64,000 bases of DNA from Pelecanus crispus. Its lineage: Eukaryota; Chordata; Aves; Pelecaniformes; Pelecanidae. Below the pieces are notes generated by a model that ran no database searches, was not told the origin of the DNA, and saw nothing but the letters and a program-made list of their open reading frames with translations. Position numbers and translations under genes: made by a program. Each line of letters starts with the position of its first letter. The first letter of the stretch is position 1. The stretch lies in contig NC_134644.1 of assembly GCF_030463565.1 (NCBI RefSeq), forward strand, positions 132,925,388 to 132,989,387, written 5' to 3'. Of the stretch, positions 38,838 through 50,608 are shown piece after piece.

Positions 38838-41609
38838 GCTGTACCTCCTCAAGAGTTTTGTTCTGAATCATGACCCTGCAAGGATATCCCCACTGAAGCC
38901 TTCAAGATTCAGCAGTCTTGCAAATTTTGATTTTCAAAAAGGTATAATTTAAAATACATGTGGTTTTTAATGCTTATAGAAAAAGACCATCAGCCAGAAA
39001 TTCCTGACACCTAAGGTTATTTTCCTGCACTGACCTTCTCCACCTTTGCCTTCATATTTATTATGGCTGGAAAAGTGCACTAGATTAAAATAATCAACAT
39101 GAATTTAATGAATTTCAAAAGTGTTTGGAATAGTTTTCAATCCCAAGCATGATCCTGCTTTCTTGGAAAAGAGATATTTGTGAGCGTAGAAGGTTTTAGT
39201 GAATCTTACTGATGTGGGGACTTTTTGCTTGGTTTTTTTTCTTTTTTTTTTTTTCCAATTGTCATGAGATGCATACTTTGTATGTCACATTTTTACTAGC
39301 TGAGAACAAAGAGCATAACTTGCTTACAGGGATTATTTATAGTTTTAAAATACTTAACTTCAGAGGTATTAATGTGTTCCTTTAGCAGTCTTTCTTGGGC
39401 TGAGGTGCTCCAGTTAAGTATAATTGCCAGTACTACATACACACACTTAAGCATGTATCCATACTTTTTAAAAGATCACAGGGTCATGTCTGTCTGGGGA
39501 TGCTAGGAAGCAGTAGGAGCTGATCCTGCCTCTCCCTGGACACCCAAAGGCCATACTAAACGAGAGCTCTGCTTTGGAGTCTCACCTGTGACACCACAAA
39601 GGGGCTGGCAGGCGGGACGCAGGTCCACAGCCCAGCCTCTGCCCAGCACGGGCTGCCCAACCTCTCCAGGGCCCCAGATAAATGCTTACCTGAGGCTGAA
39701 CTGACTAGCTCCATCATTTATTAAACTGGGCTGGTGGGAGGATGAATGTTTCCAGGCTGCTGGGTTTAAGTAATCGTCCAATGTACCGGCGTTACCTGAT
39801 GTAATCACTACATGGTTCCTGCAGTCAGCGCACTATGTAATACGTCTTTGGAAACCTGGGTCCTGTTGGTTTAATTGACTTATTGGAGAAGGAAGAGACA
39901 AACATGAGCTGATAACGTGCTACATCTCATGCTGGAGGTGATGTATACAGGTCAGGATTCAAGCACCTCACAAAAGCAATACTCTTTCGGTCAAATGGAG
40001 AGAGAATAAACCTAAAGATTTGGGGCTTTTCCCCCTTACCTCCCATCTCTTGAATGAAAACAACTAAAGTTTGCACACATGCCTCACTCTGCGCTTCAGA
40101 TAGGATTTTGGTTAGTAGAGGGTTCGAAACAGTGAATTATGCCAACACAAGGGAAGCAGACTAGTGAAGACCACTTTGAAACATTTCTGTTTCTGCTCTG
40201 GCCATTTCTGGAAAAGAATTGCCACTAAACCACCCTGGTACTTAAATTAGTGAAAACTGCTTTCTGTTGTCTCCTGAAACATCTCAGCTGAACTAGATTG
40301 CCCTGATGGGCTTGAAAAAATTAGAAAAATCCTGACATTGAGAATGGCTGCTGGGGATTGTAGCTTTGGTAAAATTTCCTTGATGACAGTTCAGATTGCT
40401 AGCTGCTGTTCTCTGATATTACATTTTGTATCAAGATATGGTATACAGCATGCAATTTGCCTATAGAGGAGCTTTAGAAAACAGTAACTTCTGATACAAT
40501 CTAGGGCTGAGTTCTGAAGCAAAGCCCAAGAAATTGTACTGTTTCAGGATCATCAGCTGTTTGTGTACTTGGACAAGCTGAGATACTTTATGGACTGTCA
40601 TTTCTGTAGTTGTAATGGATTCACAGGGGCAAGTTTAAGATAAATAAATTTCTTGTTCAAAGGAATAACTATTTTATTGGATTTTTTCTTCTTGTTTTTC
40701 TTTAAGTGGATCCCCTGTTCCCATACACTCCAGCAACCCAACTCTTGCTGTGGTATATTGATAATTTGAGAGTATTTACAAACAGATGAGGAGCCATGCT
40801 TTCTTAATATTCATGAACTCATCCCCTTTTTTCTTGCCTTGAAAAACAGACTGAATAAAATAACAAGGTGGATGTTGGACCCAGTTCGAAAAAGAAAAGA
40901 CTTTATTTTAAATGTTATTTTAGCAGGTGGGAGTAGCATACTTATACTGGCCAAAAAACCTGAGAAAGATCATTAAGGAGAAAAAAACTTCAAATGTTAC
41001 CAAAATGTCACATCACGTAGAAACACTTTCAAAGAGGAAGATATGTTCTGTCCTCATGCACCAGTTTCATAATATTGTGACATTTACATTCTAATGATAA
41101 CTAAACTTTGATCTTTGGGAAATTATAGAGCAAAGAGCTTGATTTGCTGTGATTTTGCCACCTCCCTGAGGGAACTAGATGCAGCCTGCAAACCTCACAG
41201 GGGTTATGCAAACAGAGAAGACAGTAAAATATTGGGAAAGATGGCTGTTTGGATTTTATGTGCACAGAGAAGTTCTGAGGATTAACCAGGTTGAACACTG
41301 GGGTTTGGTTAAGGATAGCTACACAAAACCCATGCAAACACTCTCCTCCACTTAGGAGGAGAGGGAGCTAAAGACATAAGCCTGAACCTATCTGTCTTTT
41401 CCTGACAGTGGCTCTTGAGAAGTTTGGAGGCAATGGGCTAAAGAGACTGCTGACCTTCGGCTTTATTCCTGATCCATGTTGCAGAAATAGCACTAACGCA
41501 GGGAGGAAAACCTGCAAAACCCTTCCTTAGGAGGGAGTAAATGACATAATTCTGGGTACAGATCAGTAGAGTACTGCTGATGCTGTCCTTTGAGCAAGGT
41601 GGAGGCTAT

Positions 41610-41614
41610 GGTGA
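41610..41614 (+). repeat. Left target-site duplication (GGTGA) of solo LTR B
   Basis: GGTGA directly precedes the LTR terminal TG and is repeated directly after the terminal CA at 42183-42187. A 5-bp duplication fits ERVL integrases. Confidence 0.85.
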
Positions 41615-42182
41615 TGTCGTGGTTTAGCCCCAGCCAGCAACTCAGCACCACGCAGCCGCTCGCTCACTCCCCCTACGCCGATGGGATGGGGGAGAGAATC
41701 GGAGGAGTAAGAGTGAGAAACACTCCTGGGGTGAGATAAGAACAGTTTAATAACTGAAATAAAGTAAAATAGTAATGATAATAATAACAATATAAGAATG
41801 ATAATAACAATAATAATATACAAAGCAAGTGATGCACAATGCAATTGCTCACCACCCGCCGACCGATACCCACACAGTTCCCGAGCAGCGATCGCTGCTC
41901 CCCGGCCAACCCCCCCAGTTTATATACTGAGCATGATGTCATATGGTATGGAATAGCCTTTTGGGCAGTTTGGATCAACTATCCTGGCTGTGCTCCCTCC
42001 CAGTTTCTTGTGCACCTGGCAGAGCATGGGAAGCTGAAAAGTCCTTGACTAGCATAAGCAGTACTCAGCAACAACTAAAACATCAGTGTGTTATCAACAT
42101 TCTTCTCCTACTAAATCCAAAACACAGCACTATGCCAGCTACTAAGAAGAAAATTAACTCTATCCCAGACAAAACCAGGACA
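41615..42182 (-). mobile_element. Solo LTR of an avian ERVL-type endogenous retrovirus (copy B)
   Basis: A 568-bp LTR starting TGTCGTGGTTTAGCCCC and ending CAAAACCAGGACA on the + strand. It reads on the minus strand with a TATA box at the complement of 41917-41925. It is flanked by a perfect 5-bp duplication GGTGA (41610-41614 and 42183-42187), which fixes both ends. It is the same family and orientation as copy A. It has no internal retroviral sequence, so it is the product of LTR-LTR recombination. Confidence 0.92.
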
Positions 42183-42187
42183 GGTGA
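42183..42187 (+). repeat. Right target-site duplication (GGTGA) of solo LTR B
   Basis: Exact match of the 5 bp before the LTR at 41610-41614. Confidence 0.85.
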
Positions 42188-42821
42188 CTATATACTTTTG
42201 CAGGGTGTGCTCTCATGTGTCTTCATACAAATATCTACTTTAACAATCCCTGGCTTGACACAAATTGCAGAAAATATTTGCATTGCTGGTGAAACAGTGG
42301 CATTTAGAAGTTCCTGCAAGGCAAATCCTCATTGTACAGCAGAGCCATTGTTTGTTCTCGCTCCCCTCAGAGCCTACAAGCAAACACTTTTCCTTCACAA
42401 ATTTTTCCTTTCAAAAGCCCAGCCATTACTGAGTTTTAAGGGATGTTTGTATTTGCTTTGGGGCACTGGGAAACTGGCTGCCTTTAGTGTGAGTGCAAGA
42501 GGAAAGAGCAATTGCACCTGGGTTCATACCCTTGGGTGCTGGATCCTGGCAGGCACATGCTGTAGCTCAGTGATATGTTATATCAAGCAGGTTCCATGCA
42601 AGGGGAGGTTGGTAGAGAAGGGAAAAGGCATGCAGCCAAGATGCTGTTTTGCCTCGATAATCATCTGCTACCATACAACTATCCCGGGCAATGTTGTGCT
42701 TCTCCAAACTGAAGAAGCCTTTACATTCATTAAGGTCTCCCAGAGACAAGTACTTTCTGCCCCAAAGTAAATTTCATCAACTGCCCTTCAAAGTGCCATG
42801 TGGGAGAGAATCCGTTAAATC

Positions 42822-43048
42822 TTAAGAAGTAAAATCTGAGAAACATTTAATAAATTCATCTACTTCCTCCTGGCTGGAAATTTTGCTGTAAGAAAGAATC
42901 TTCTTGGTGCCAGAGTGCTTGAGATGATAGTCTGTGGTGTGGCTTTTCAGACCCAGATTATCAAGTGATGTATATTCTGTGTATTCCAGTAATTCAATCA
43001 TACTGCTTATATGCTTCATTTTGCTGGAACTGATGTGTAGAAAAATAC
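42822..43048 (-). other. Candidate terminal coding exon of an unidentified gene (or exon relic)
   Basis: Read on the minus strand, a good acceptor (CATATTTCTCTCATTGCAG, AG at 43050-43049) is followed by an open frame of about 74 codons to a TAA at 42822-42824. The exon would start in phase 1. The peptide begins IFLHISSSKMKHISS and ends SSQEEVDEFIKCFSDFTS. It has a hydrophilic, helix-prone C-terminus that faintly recalls the end of class V aminotransferase-fold proteins, but I do not recognise it. No upstream exon or downstream poly(A) signal was assigned. A chance open frame next to a chance acceptor is quite possible. Confidence 0.2.
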
Positions 43049-43786
43049 CTGCAATGAGAGAAATATGGTTTTTACTGGTAGAAGTCTTGCATAAGCTCTT
43101 CATACAATAATTCTACACTTCAAATAATATAATATTACATTACATAAAGGAATGCAATTCTCACATCTGAAACTGAAAAATGCCTTTTGTGATTGGCTTG
43201 GAGGCTTTAAGGGTTAGAAGACAGTGTTCTCATATGTAGGGAAATTTCTGTAAAAGGAAATATAAACTTTGCAAACTGTTATTGGTTTGCTTTTTTAATA
43301 ATACTCAGTTAATTAATGTTTTATATTTAATTACAATAGATTGCAATTCATTATTTCAAATGAGTTTAAAACCTAATAGGCATCAAACTGCAGAGCAAAC
43401 ACCCTTCCTTTGTGCACAAACCGGGTTCAACTTCTCAACCTTTTGTAATGTAAGTGCAGGAAAAAGAATTAAAAATATGTACACAAAGGGAGATACACTA
43501 GAAAGTTTTCTCTATTCATTGGAGCTGGATAGTCAACATGACAAGAAAAATTAAACTGGGACTTAGAGACACTTTTTTTACCTTGTAGAATGAAGAGCTT
43601 TCATGATTTTACTTTAATTACCTTCTTGTTCAGTTTTTCCTTTGTTGTCTGAAATCATCAATGAGAATTTTGTCTTCTGTTTCCTATTGCTATAAATCTC
43701 TTGAGCAAAATTGCTGCCTGCAAGTAAGAGCAGACTAGAACTGGACACAAAAGCATGGAAATGTTTAGGCAACAGATTCCATTAAG

Positions 43787-43815
43787 AAAAGAGAGAGAGA
43801 GAAAGAGAAAGAAAG
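43787..43815 (+). repeat. (GA)n/(GAAA)n purine tract
   Basis: An alternating purine tract, GAGAGAGAGA followed by GAAAGAGAAAGAAAG. Confidence 0.85.
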
Positions 43816-46800
43816 TATATCTGACTCAAGTAAACTTTATAAATATTTTCATTTCTGTCTCCTGCAGAAACTTTCTGACCTCCTTCAGGAAAGTTTCCCA
43901 AATCCGCTGTGAAGACAGTAGGGTAGAAGGTGGACTGAGAGACTGTAGTGCTCTGCCCTGCTCCCCCTGCCAAGCTCTGCCACAAGGCTACGCCAACGCT
44001 GCTCTGTCCTCTTCCAATTCCCTTACCCACTTCTCACTCCTAACCTGGCCCTAAGAAAACTCCTAAGCTGTCTTGGGAAGGAAAAGAGCTAGCAGAAAAA
44101 GAAACATGCTGAGAAAACCTGTTGGCTGAACCCAGGAATTGGGTACATTCGGGTCACTGCAGCTCACACAATGCGGCAGCTGAAACACAGCAACATCAGC
44201 TCAGGGCAGATGAGTCCTTCTTTCCTAAAAGGTTATTTGAGAGGGGAAGACACAGAAGACAGTGCCTTATTCCCAGGCAAACAATATCCAAGTGGCTATG
44301 GACCCCCATCAATGCCAGCTGAAACAGTCACGGGTCATGGCTTAAACCCAGACAGGTCAGCCCTGAGCACGGGTACCAAACCTACCGGGTTGCTGTAAAA
44401 TGAGGTCAGGCTATCTAGCATAAATGTCTGAAAGCAGAAATGCTGTGGCAGAGCTGTGAACCTGTTTGAAAGGCTTCAAACAGAAGCCAGCACCCTGCTG
44501 TGAAAAGTTTCAGTTCTTAAGTAATACCATTACCTGTCAGTCAAATGTGCTCACAGAAAGCCTCTGATTAGCTGGAGGAAACAGGATACTTGTTAAGAGA
44601 GAGCTTAAGTTACTCAGCACCTAACACACATATATGAAAAAAATCAAGGTGAGGTCTTTTTAATCTCAAATATATCTTTAAATTGTGCTTCTGCTAAGGG
44701 GAAGGGGGTGCAAGATCTGCGAAGTTTCTTCAGCATGTATAAAACCCAAGAATTTAAGACTCCTTGGTGATATTTAGTGTGAATGAAAATGGCACTTCCC
44801 TGGCCTTTGTTGTCCATTTTCCAAGTTTTTAATGGGTTTGGCCTCTGGGTCCTTTACTCTTGAACAACTCTAGTGTAGTGAATAATAGGTATTACTCCGG
44901 TTGTTCTGAGCTCCAGGAGAGGATTATTTTCACCTGCTGCAGCAATCCTTGCTGCCCCTGTGAGGAGCCCTAGCTGATGTACTGTACTTAATGGCACGGT
45001 GCTCAGCAGCAGGTGCAGGATGCGGCTCTTGGGCACTCTTTCCCTCAGCCAGACTGTTGACCCGGGGAGAGACTTTCATCTGGGACACCATCAGTTTGGG
45101 TTCAAAGTCTAGGTGTGTGGCAGACATTATTTTATGCATTTATTGTCTTGGTGCTTCATGTCTGAAATGGGGAGAACCATGTTTCATTTGTAAGAGGCTA
45201 GGGTAGTATTAATTTCCTGGGGTGTTCAGAGGATGACAGAGCTGCATCAGTGCTTAGAAGATTTAGCAGAGTCCCATCCGTATCTATATAATGTCTAAGA
45301 GATTTTCATTGGGTAGATGTTGCATCGGGGTTTCAAATGGAGGTGGACCATGGTGTATCTCTGCAAGCTCAGAAGAACAGGTCTCACACTGTAAGGTTTA
45401 AGTAGAACTTTCAGTCAGCTCAGGAGGAAAACCTTCCCCTTGCTTTCTTGTTGTCTGCCTCTGGATGGCTTAAAGGCATTACAGAATACTTTTCCTCAGA
45501 AAAAAATGCCTCTGCAGAAGACAAGATTTAAAAAGGTCGATTCTTATCATAGGGCTACAATTGAATTTTGAGTTGAAATTTAACAGTGACTGCCTTAGCC
45601 CAATATATGCCTTGTAAAGTGAAAGCCTGCCAGGCAAAATATCTACCTGTTCCTCTGTCAGTCTGTCTATCTGGTATTTATTCTGTTTTATAACCCAATC
45701 AATAGAGGAAACAATAAATAAGTTTCTGTGAACTACTTTCCCAGGGAAAGTCAGAGGAAGCCAAGAGTCCCGCTCCTCTCATTAAGGCTAGCAACCTTTA
45801 TAATTGACAGTCTTCTCTCTTTCTATAGATGGCTCCAAGACCTGGTGCCTGTAGCTCTCTGCTCTGCTGACAGCCTCAGGGAGCAGCATGCCCAGACTAG
45901 CAGGGACCTCTCACCCCAGCTGTGCCACCTCTGCCCACATCCTTGCGTGGCACTGACTGCTGTGGCTCTCTCCCCCACCACATGGGAGGGGTGACAGCAT
46001 TTTAGGAAAGAAAATGCAATACCAGACATGAAAGAGGGAGAATGGTTAAAGCCAGGTCTGCCTCAAATGTCTGCGCTTCTTGTCAGCAGTTGGGTTGCAT
46101 GGAAAGACGCAGATCACCAGGCTGCTCTCTACAAACCATCTCTGTGATGAATTTTGACCCTCGGTGCTTGTTGCCTGCCAGAAACACTTGTGATGTGGTG
46201 GTGTGTGTGAAGCCCCAGGAGCCTGTCCAGGGACAGGCTGGTGGGGGAAGCCACAGACACCATGACCTGTTTTCCTTCTTCTATGCATGGCAATAGCTGG
46301 GGCATGGTAAAAGAGGGATCCAGACCTGGAACAAAAACAGTGGGCTACACTCATGTGAACTACTGCACCACTGAATGGCTGGAGATCATCAACGTTTATC
46401 TGTAGAGGAAATATGGCTGTTTTCATACTGCCTTCATGTTGCCATGCCACCTGCAAGGAAGAGCAACCCCTTCTGAAGCAAAACCAGTGAGCAAGTGAGT
46501 GAGAGAGCTATACAATAAATTGAAAGGCTTTGGCTTGTTTGTGTACTATACCACATCTTCCCTGTAAATACATATTGTTGTAACGGAAGCTCTGGTACCT
46601 CTTTTATGTCAATAATCTACTGATAAGTCCCTCAGTGTGATGTGTGCGCAGGTAAATTGTGCTGATCGTCAGGTTTTTCCATCACTAACATTGTAACAGT
46701 AATGCCTGTCTAAAAAGAAAAGTGGTGGGGCTAAGGGATTGAATGAACACAGTTATCTAGAATTACATTTATATGGCCATTCACTGTAACAGCCTGGGCA

Positions 46801-48744
46801 AGATTAAGAGAGGTTTTGTAATCTGCTTGCTTTCACTAATATCGTGATACAAGCAAGCTGCATGGCTGTTTGGAAACGTGTGCAGTTCTCTCTCTTTCTG
46901 GATAACTGCAAGCTAATCCTGCAAGGATTTTTAAGAGTAACTCCAGGGTGGAAGTTACTAGGGAAAGGACCCATTGTACCCAGCGATGGCTCTTGTTATG
47001 CTCGCAAGGGTACATCCCACAGGCAGCTTTGGAGGCATTGGGCTAGAGTGATGGTCAAAAAATTTTGAAAAAGATCTGCATTTTATAACACAAGTTTCTA
47101 CAAGATATAAATTTCCAGACATTTAATTAAAGGAAATCTTGTTGATTATCAATACTAGTACTGTCTGACGTCTCTTGACAGTACTATAGCCTTCACATGC
47201 AATATTAGCTTCTTTTTTGTATAAGGGATAGATTTTTAAAACTGACTACAGCACCTGTTGGCCTGCATAATGGCAACTTCATTGCTTAAGCTGTTCTTTT
47301 CCAAGGTCAGAAGGAAACTGCCTTCTCTCCACCTACAATATTGCACTGTTGGCATGGAGCATCAGTTACGGGTAGGTTTTGTCATTTCCCTCAGACACAT
47401 GAGTCACAGTCATTACCAAATGTAGCAGTCCTGATTGGAGGGAATAGGGATAGGATAGGAAACCTGTTTGATCCAGCATAGCAAATCCTCTGTTTAAGTT
47501 GGGAATCCTCCAAATTCCCATCATCTGTGTCTCAATACCATTCCTGTGTATTCTCAGATGAAGGAAAACATATCACATCTTTACATGTCTAGTTAAGAAG
47601 AATTGGTTTCAATCACCAGAGGGCTAAAATTGCCAATCTAGATAGTAACTTCAAGTGCAATTTGAATACTGGACTCAGAAAAGAGGATTCAAAACATCAG
47701 CTTTTTATCTACTATCTTGGGATGCTGTAGGAGGGCAGCAGGAACCAAACAGCTGGAGTATGTGGTTTTTCTCAGCACTTGGAAATCCTTTTATTGAAGA
47801 GGGAGGAAAAAAGTGGAGTTTCAAAATCTGTGTATCTGATGAGAGAAAGTATGTTTGTGCCTAATCTTGAAAGAAATGAAAAACAATCCATTGCTATGGT
47901 AAAGGGTTTCTTCTGTACCTCTGCCAAGGTCATTGAATGCATAAATCCAGGGAGAGTACAGACCTTGAGAGAGAGCAGCTCTGCTGTTTCCCCACAGCAG
48001 CTCTCTCAGGACACAGAAGGGTGAGAGAGTTTTCTTGCCATTACAAAACCGTTAAATACAACTGAAAATGTTTTTCATACATTTGGCAGTTCAAGGTCTC
48101 ACCAACATATAATGGACCTAGCAATACCTGAGAGACTTTTGTGGACAATGAGTCAGTATGTCCATGCTCCTTTCCCAAGATCCTAGGTCTCCTTGCTTCA
48201 GAGATCCCACTGTGAGCTTTCTGTGTTGCAGTCTTTCAACAACTGGGCTTGTTGTCAGACTTTTTGAATTCAGGTCAGTCTGTTCTCTGTTTTTTTCCAT
48301 TTCTGCTTTGCAAGACAGTGCTATTGAGCAATTCAGAATGCATGCATGGGTTAAGCACTTCAAAAGTAGTCCTTTCTCCAGCCAGCACCCTTCCCCTGAA
48401 GTAACCCGTATGATTTCAGCAGTTTTACTGGGATAGAAGAACACCAGTGTGTCAAAACATAAAAGGTTGGTGAAAAAAATAGTTCTGTTTCAGTGCACCC
48501 AGGTTGTCTCCTATGTGCAACGGCCTAAGTGCCTGTTGGTACAGCTGGCTACCTGCTACAGACCCCTGAATCCCAGATAGACATTTGGAGATGACAGCTG
48601 TGGTCTCACAGCGCAGTCTCCTAGTGCTGTGGTGGGGAGCCCAAGTACCCCAAGTGCTTCAACTCCATATCCAGAGACACCTGGAAGTCCTGGTCTTACT
48701 CCACCGGTGCGGCTCTCAGGCTTTCCAAGTTGTTTGTTCATTGA

Positions 48745-49198
48745 GAAACTGGAGGCAATCCAGTGGAAGGTTATCAGGAGAGTCAGGGGCCTGATTGATG
48801 CGTCTTGTAAGGGCTTGTTTAGTCTGATGAAGAGGAGGCTAGGGGGAATCTAATAGCAGTCTACAACTACTCAGAAGACAGTTGCAAAGATGATAGAGTT
48901 ACCAAATTCTTGGTAGTGGCAGACCATACAACAAGGGGCAATGGCCACAAACTCTGGCTTGGAAGGTTCAGGACGGACATTAGAAAAGATGTCTTTACTA
49001 AAGTGATAGTGCAACACCAAAGCACATTGTCTAGTGAGGTTGTAGAATCTCCATCCTTGGAGGTTTTCAATATTTAAAAATATTGGACAAAGCCATGAAT
49101 AACTTCATGCAGTGTTGGTGATAAACATGCTTTTAGCAGGAGGTTGAACTAGAGACCTCCAAATGGTGCCTTCTGACCTACACTTCTATGAATCTGTG
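48745..49198 (+). mobile_element. Old, heavily decayed CR1 LINE 3' end
   Basis: Degraded CR1 order is visible: CTTGTTTAGTCTGATGAAGA (SLEKRRLRG region), CAGTCTACAACTACTCAGAA, GGACGGACATTAGAAAAGAT, AATCTCCATCCTTGGAGGTT and the terminal CTTCTATGAATCTGTG. There are many substitutions and stops, so it is much older than the copies at 12.5 and 33.5 kb. Its 5' limit is fuzzy. Confidence 0.75.
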
Positions 49199-49831
49199 GT
49201 GATCTGAAAGCTTCTAGGAGTCCTGCTCTACAGATAAGCAGGATCACAGGCAGGAATGGCTTATTTATCTTTCAGAAAAGGGTAAACTATCCTCACTGCT
49301 CCTCCCAGGACAGCGTATTTTTCCCTCCCCTTCCTCAGGTTGCACACTTACTGAATTTCCTCTCTGTGAGAATTTTGGAGAGGTCTCAGCTTTGTTCTGG
49401 TTTGTGATGGCAAGCATTTCACATCTGCAGGTTTCCTGTGGGCAGCATTAAGAACGGTGGTCAGCCTCAGCAAATCACTATCATAGCCAGGCAGGCAGTA
49501 AAGAGATGCAGCTAGAGAGCTGAATCACCAGCACAAGCCTGCCCCACTATTCATTGCACTGTTTCAGCAGATGGGCCAGCATTTTCAGGCATCTCCCCTT
49601 CCAAATGCCCCAGGTTGCTGGTTGGGATTGTTCTTACCTTCAGTGTACCGTGTTCTGACCAAGAGGGAAGTTGGAGCCCTGATCTCTGTCTCCCCTTTTC
49701 TTGCTGCAGAAGCTCACAGGGTCACATCAGGCCTGCCATTAAGAGTATTTGCAATAATCTCTGCAAAGCTGCCAGAAAACCTTGCTGCTGCCTGCACTTT
49801 ACTTCAAGCAAATTAAAAGGCTTGCCTTTGA

Positions 49832-49847
49832 TTTTTTTTTTTTTTTT
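49832..49847 (+). repeat. Poly(T) tract (16)
   Basis: An uninterrupted T run; no attached repeat family recognised. Confidence 0.9.
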
Positions 49848-50587
49848 AACCACTCAGCAGCAACAGCAGCACAGTCTGAGCATGTAAAACAGCTCCACTG
49901 AGCACACCAGCTGAGTCACTGCTTTTTACAACAAACCCCTCACAGCAGAAGCTGGAGAAATCAATAACACTGTGCAGCTTAGTAAAAGTGCTGAAGCTGT
50001 TCAACGTTCTTACATAGAAACACGCCAAGCGTTCATAGTGGGAAAAGCAACTCACCTCATTAATGCTTGAAAAAAGCCTTTAAGTTTAATTTGCCAGACA
50101 CACCGAGGTGCAACCTCCATGATGAGGGAAAATGACAGGTGAAGAAATATAGGAAGGAAGTGGAACCGGTGATGCCACCAGAGGGGGAAAAGATCAGCTT
50201 TCAGCATTATCACTGAGCCTTGGAAAACTGTTTATTGTACTCTGTATTGCGTCTTGATTCTGAACACACAGCCTGCATAAATGTGCAGATCCTGCACAGA
50301 GGTAAAAGAGGAGCTCTTCTTAAGCTGTAACACTTAGCAGTCTGAGGGCAGGAGTACCACAGGGTAGCTGAATGCCCTCTCCCCTTGCAAGTCACGCTGT
50401 AAAGCCTGCTATTTCTGGGAGATTGTGTTTCCATTATCCTCTACGGAGGGGATAACAAGGTGCCAAATCCCACGCGAGTAGGGGAGACCGTGCTACTCTC
50501 ACCATCTATGCAAAGACAGCTCTCAGCCTGTGGCGTTGACAGTGGCTAGAGTCAAGACTCAGGATAACAGCCTGTCCCAGTCTTCTT

Positions 50588-50608
50588 ACACACACACACT
50601 ACACACAT
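50588..50608 (+). repeat. Imperfect (CA)n microsatellite
   Basis: A CA run interrupted once by CT, followed by ACATACATGTACATGCATGC. Confidence 0.85.

Larger units (their letters stand above)
35560..41609. other. Intergenic stretch with possible conserved non-coding DNA
   Basis: AT-rich unique sequence with poly(A) tracts at 37635-37676 and 38820-38837. A more complex, repeat-free segment at about 39690-39950 has several TAAT/ATTA cores and looks like a candidate regulatory element. No gene was recognised. Confidence 0.5.
42188..48744. other. Intergenic stretch with one candidate minus-strand exon
   Basis: Unique DNA with a purine tract at 43787-43815 and the unproven terminal exon at 42822-43048. 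An imperfect hairpin lies at 47967-48007 (GAGAGAGC...CAGCAGCTCTCTC). No other gene was recognised. Confidence 0.5.

Noticed and set aside
41943..42770. 275-codon open frame on the + strand
   Set aside because: Its first third is antisense to the solo LTR and the rest has no domain. It begins inside the repeat and has no promoter or splice support.
47967..48007. Hairpin as a small RNA gene
   Set aside because: GAGAGAGC...GCTCTCTC pairs only with a 5-nt bulge and a short loop; there is no further evidence of a precursor.
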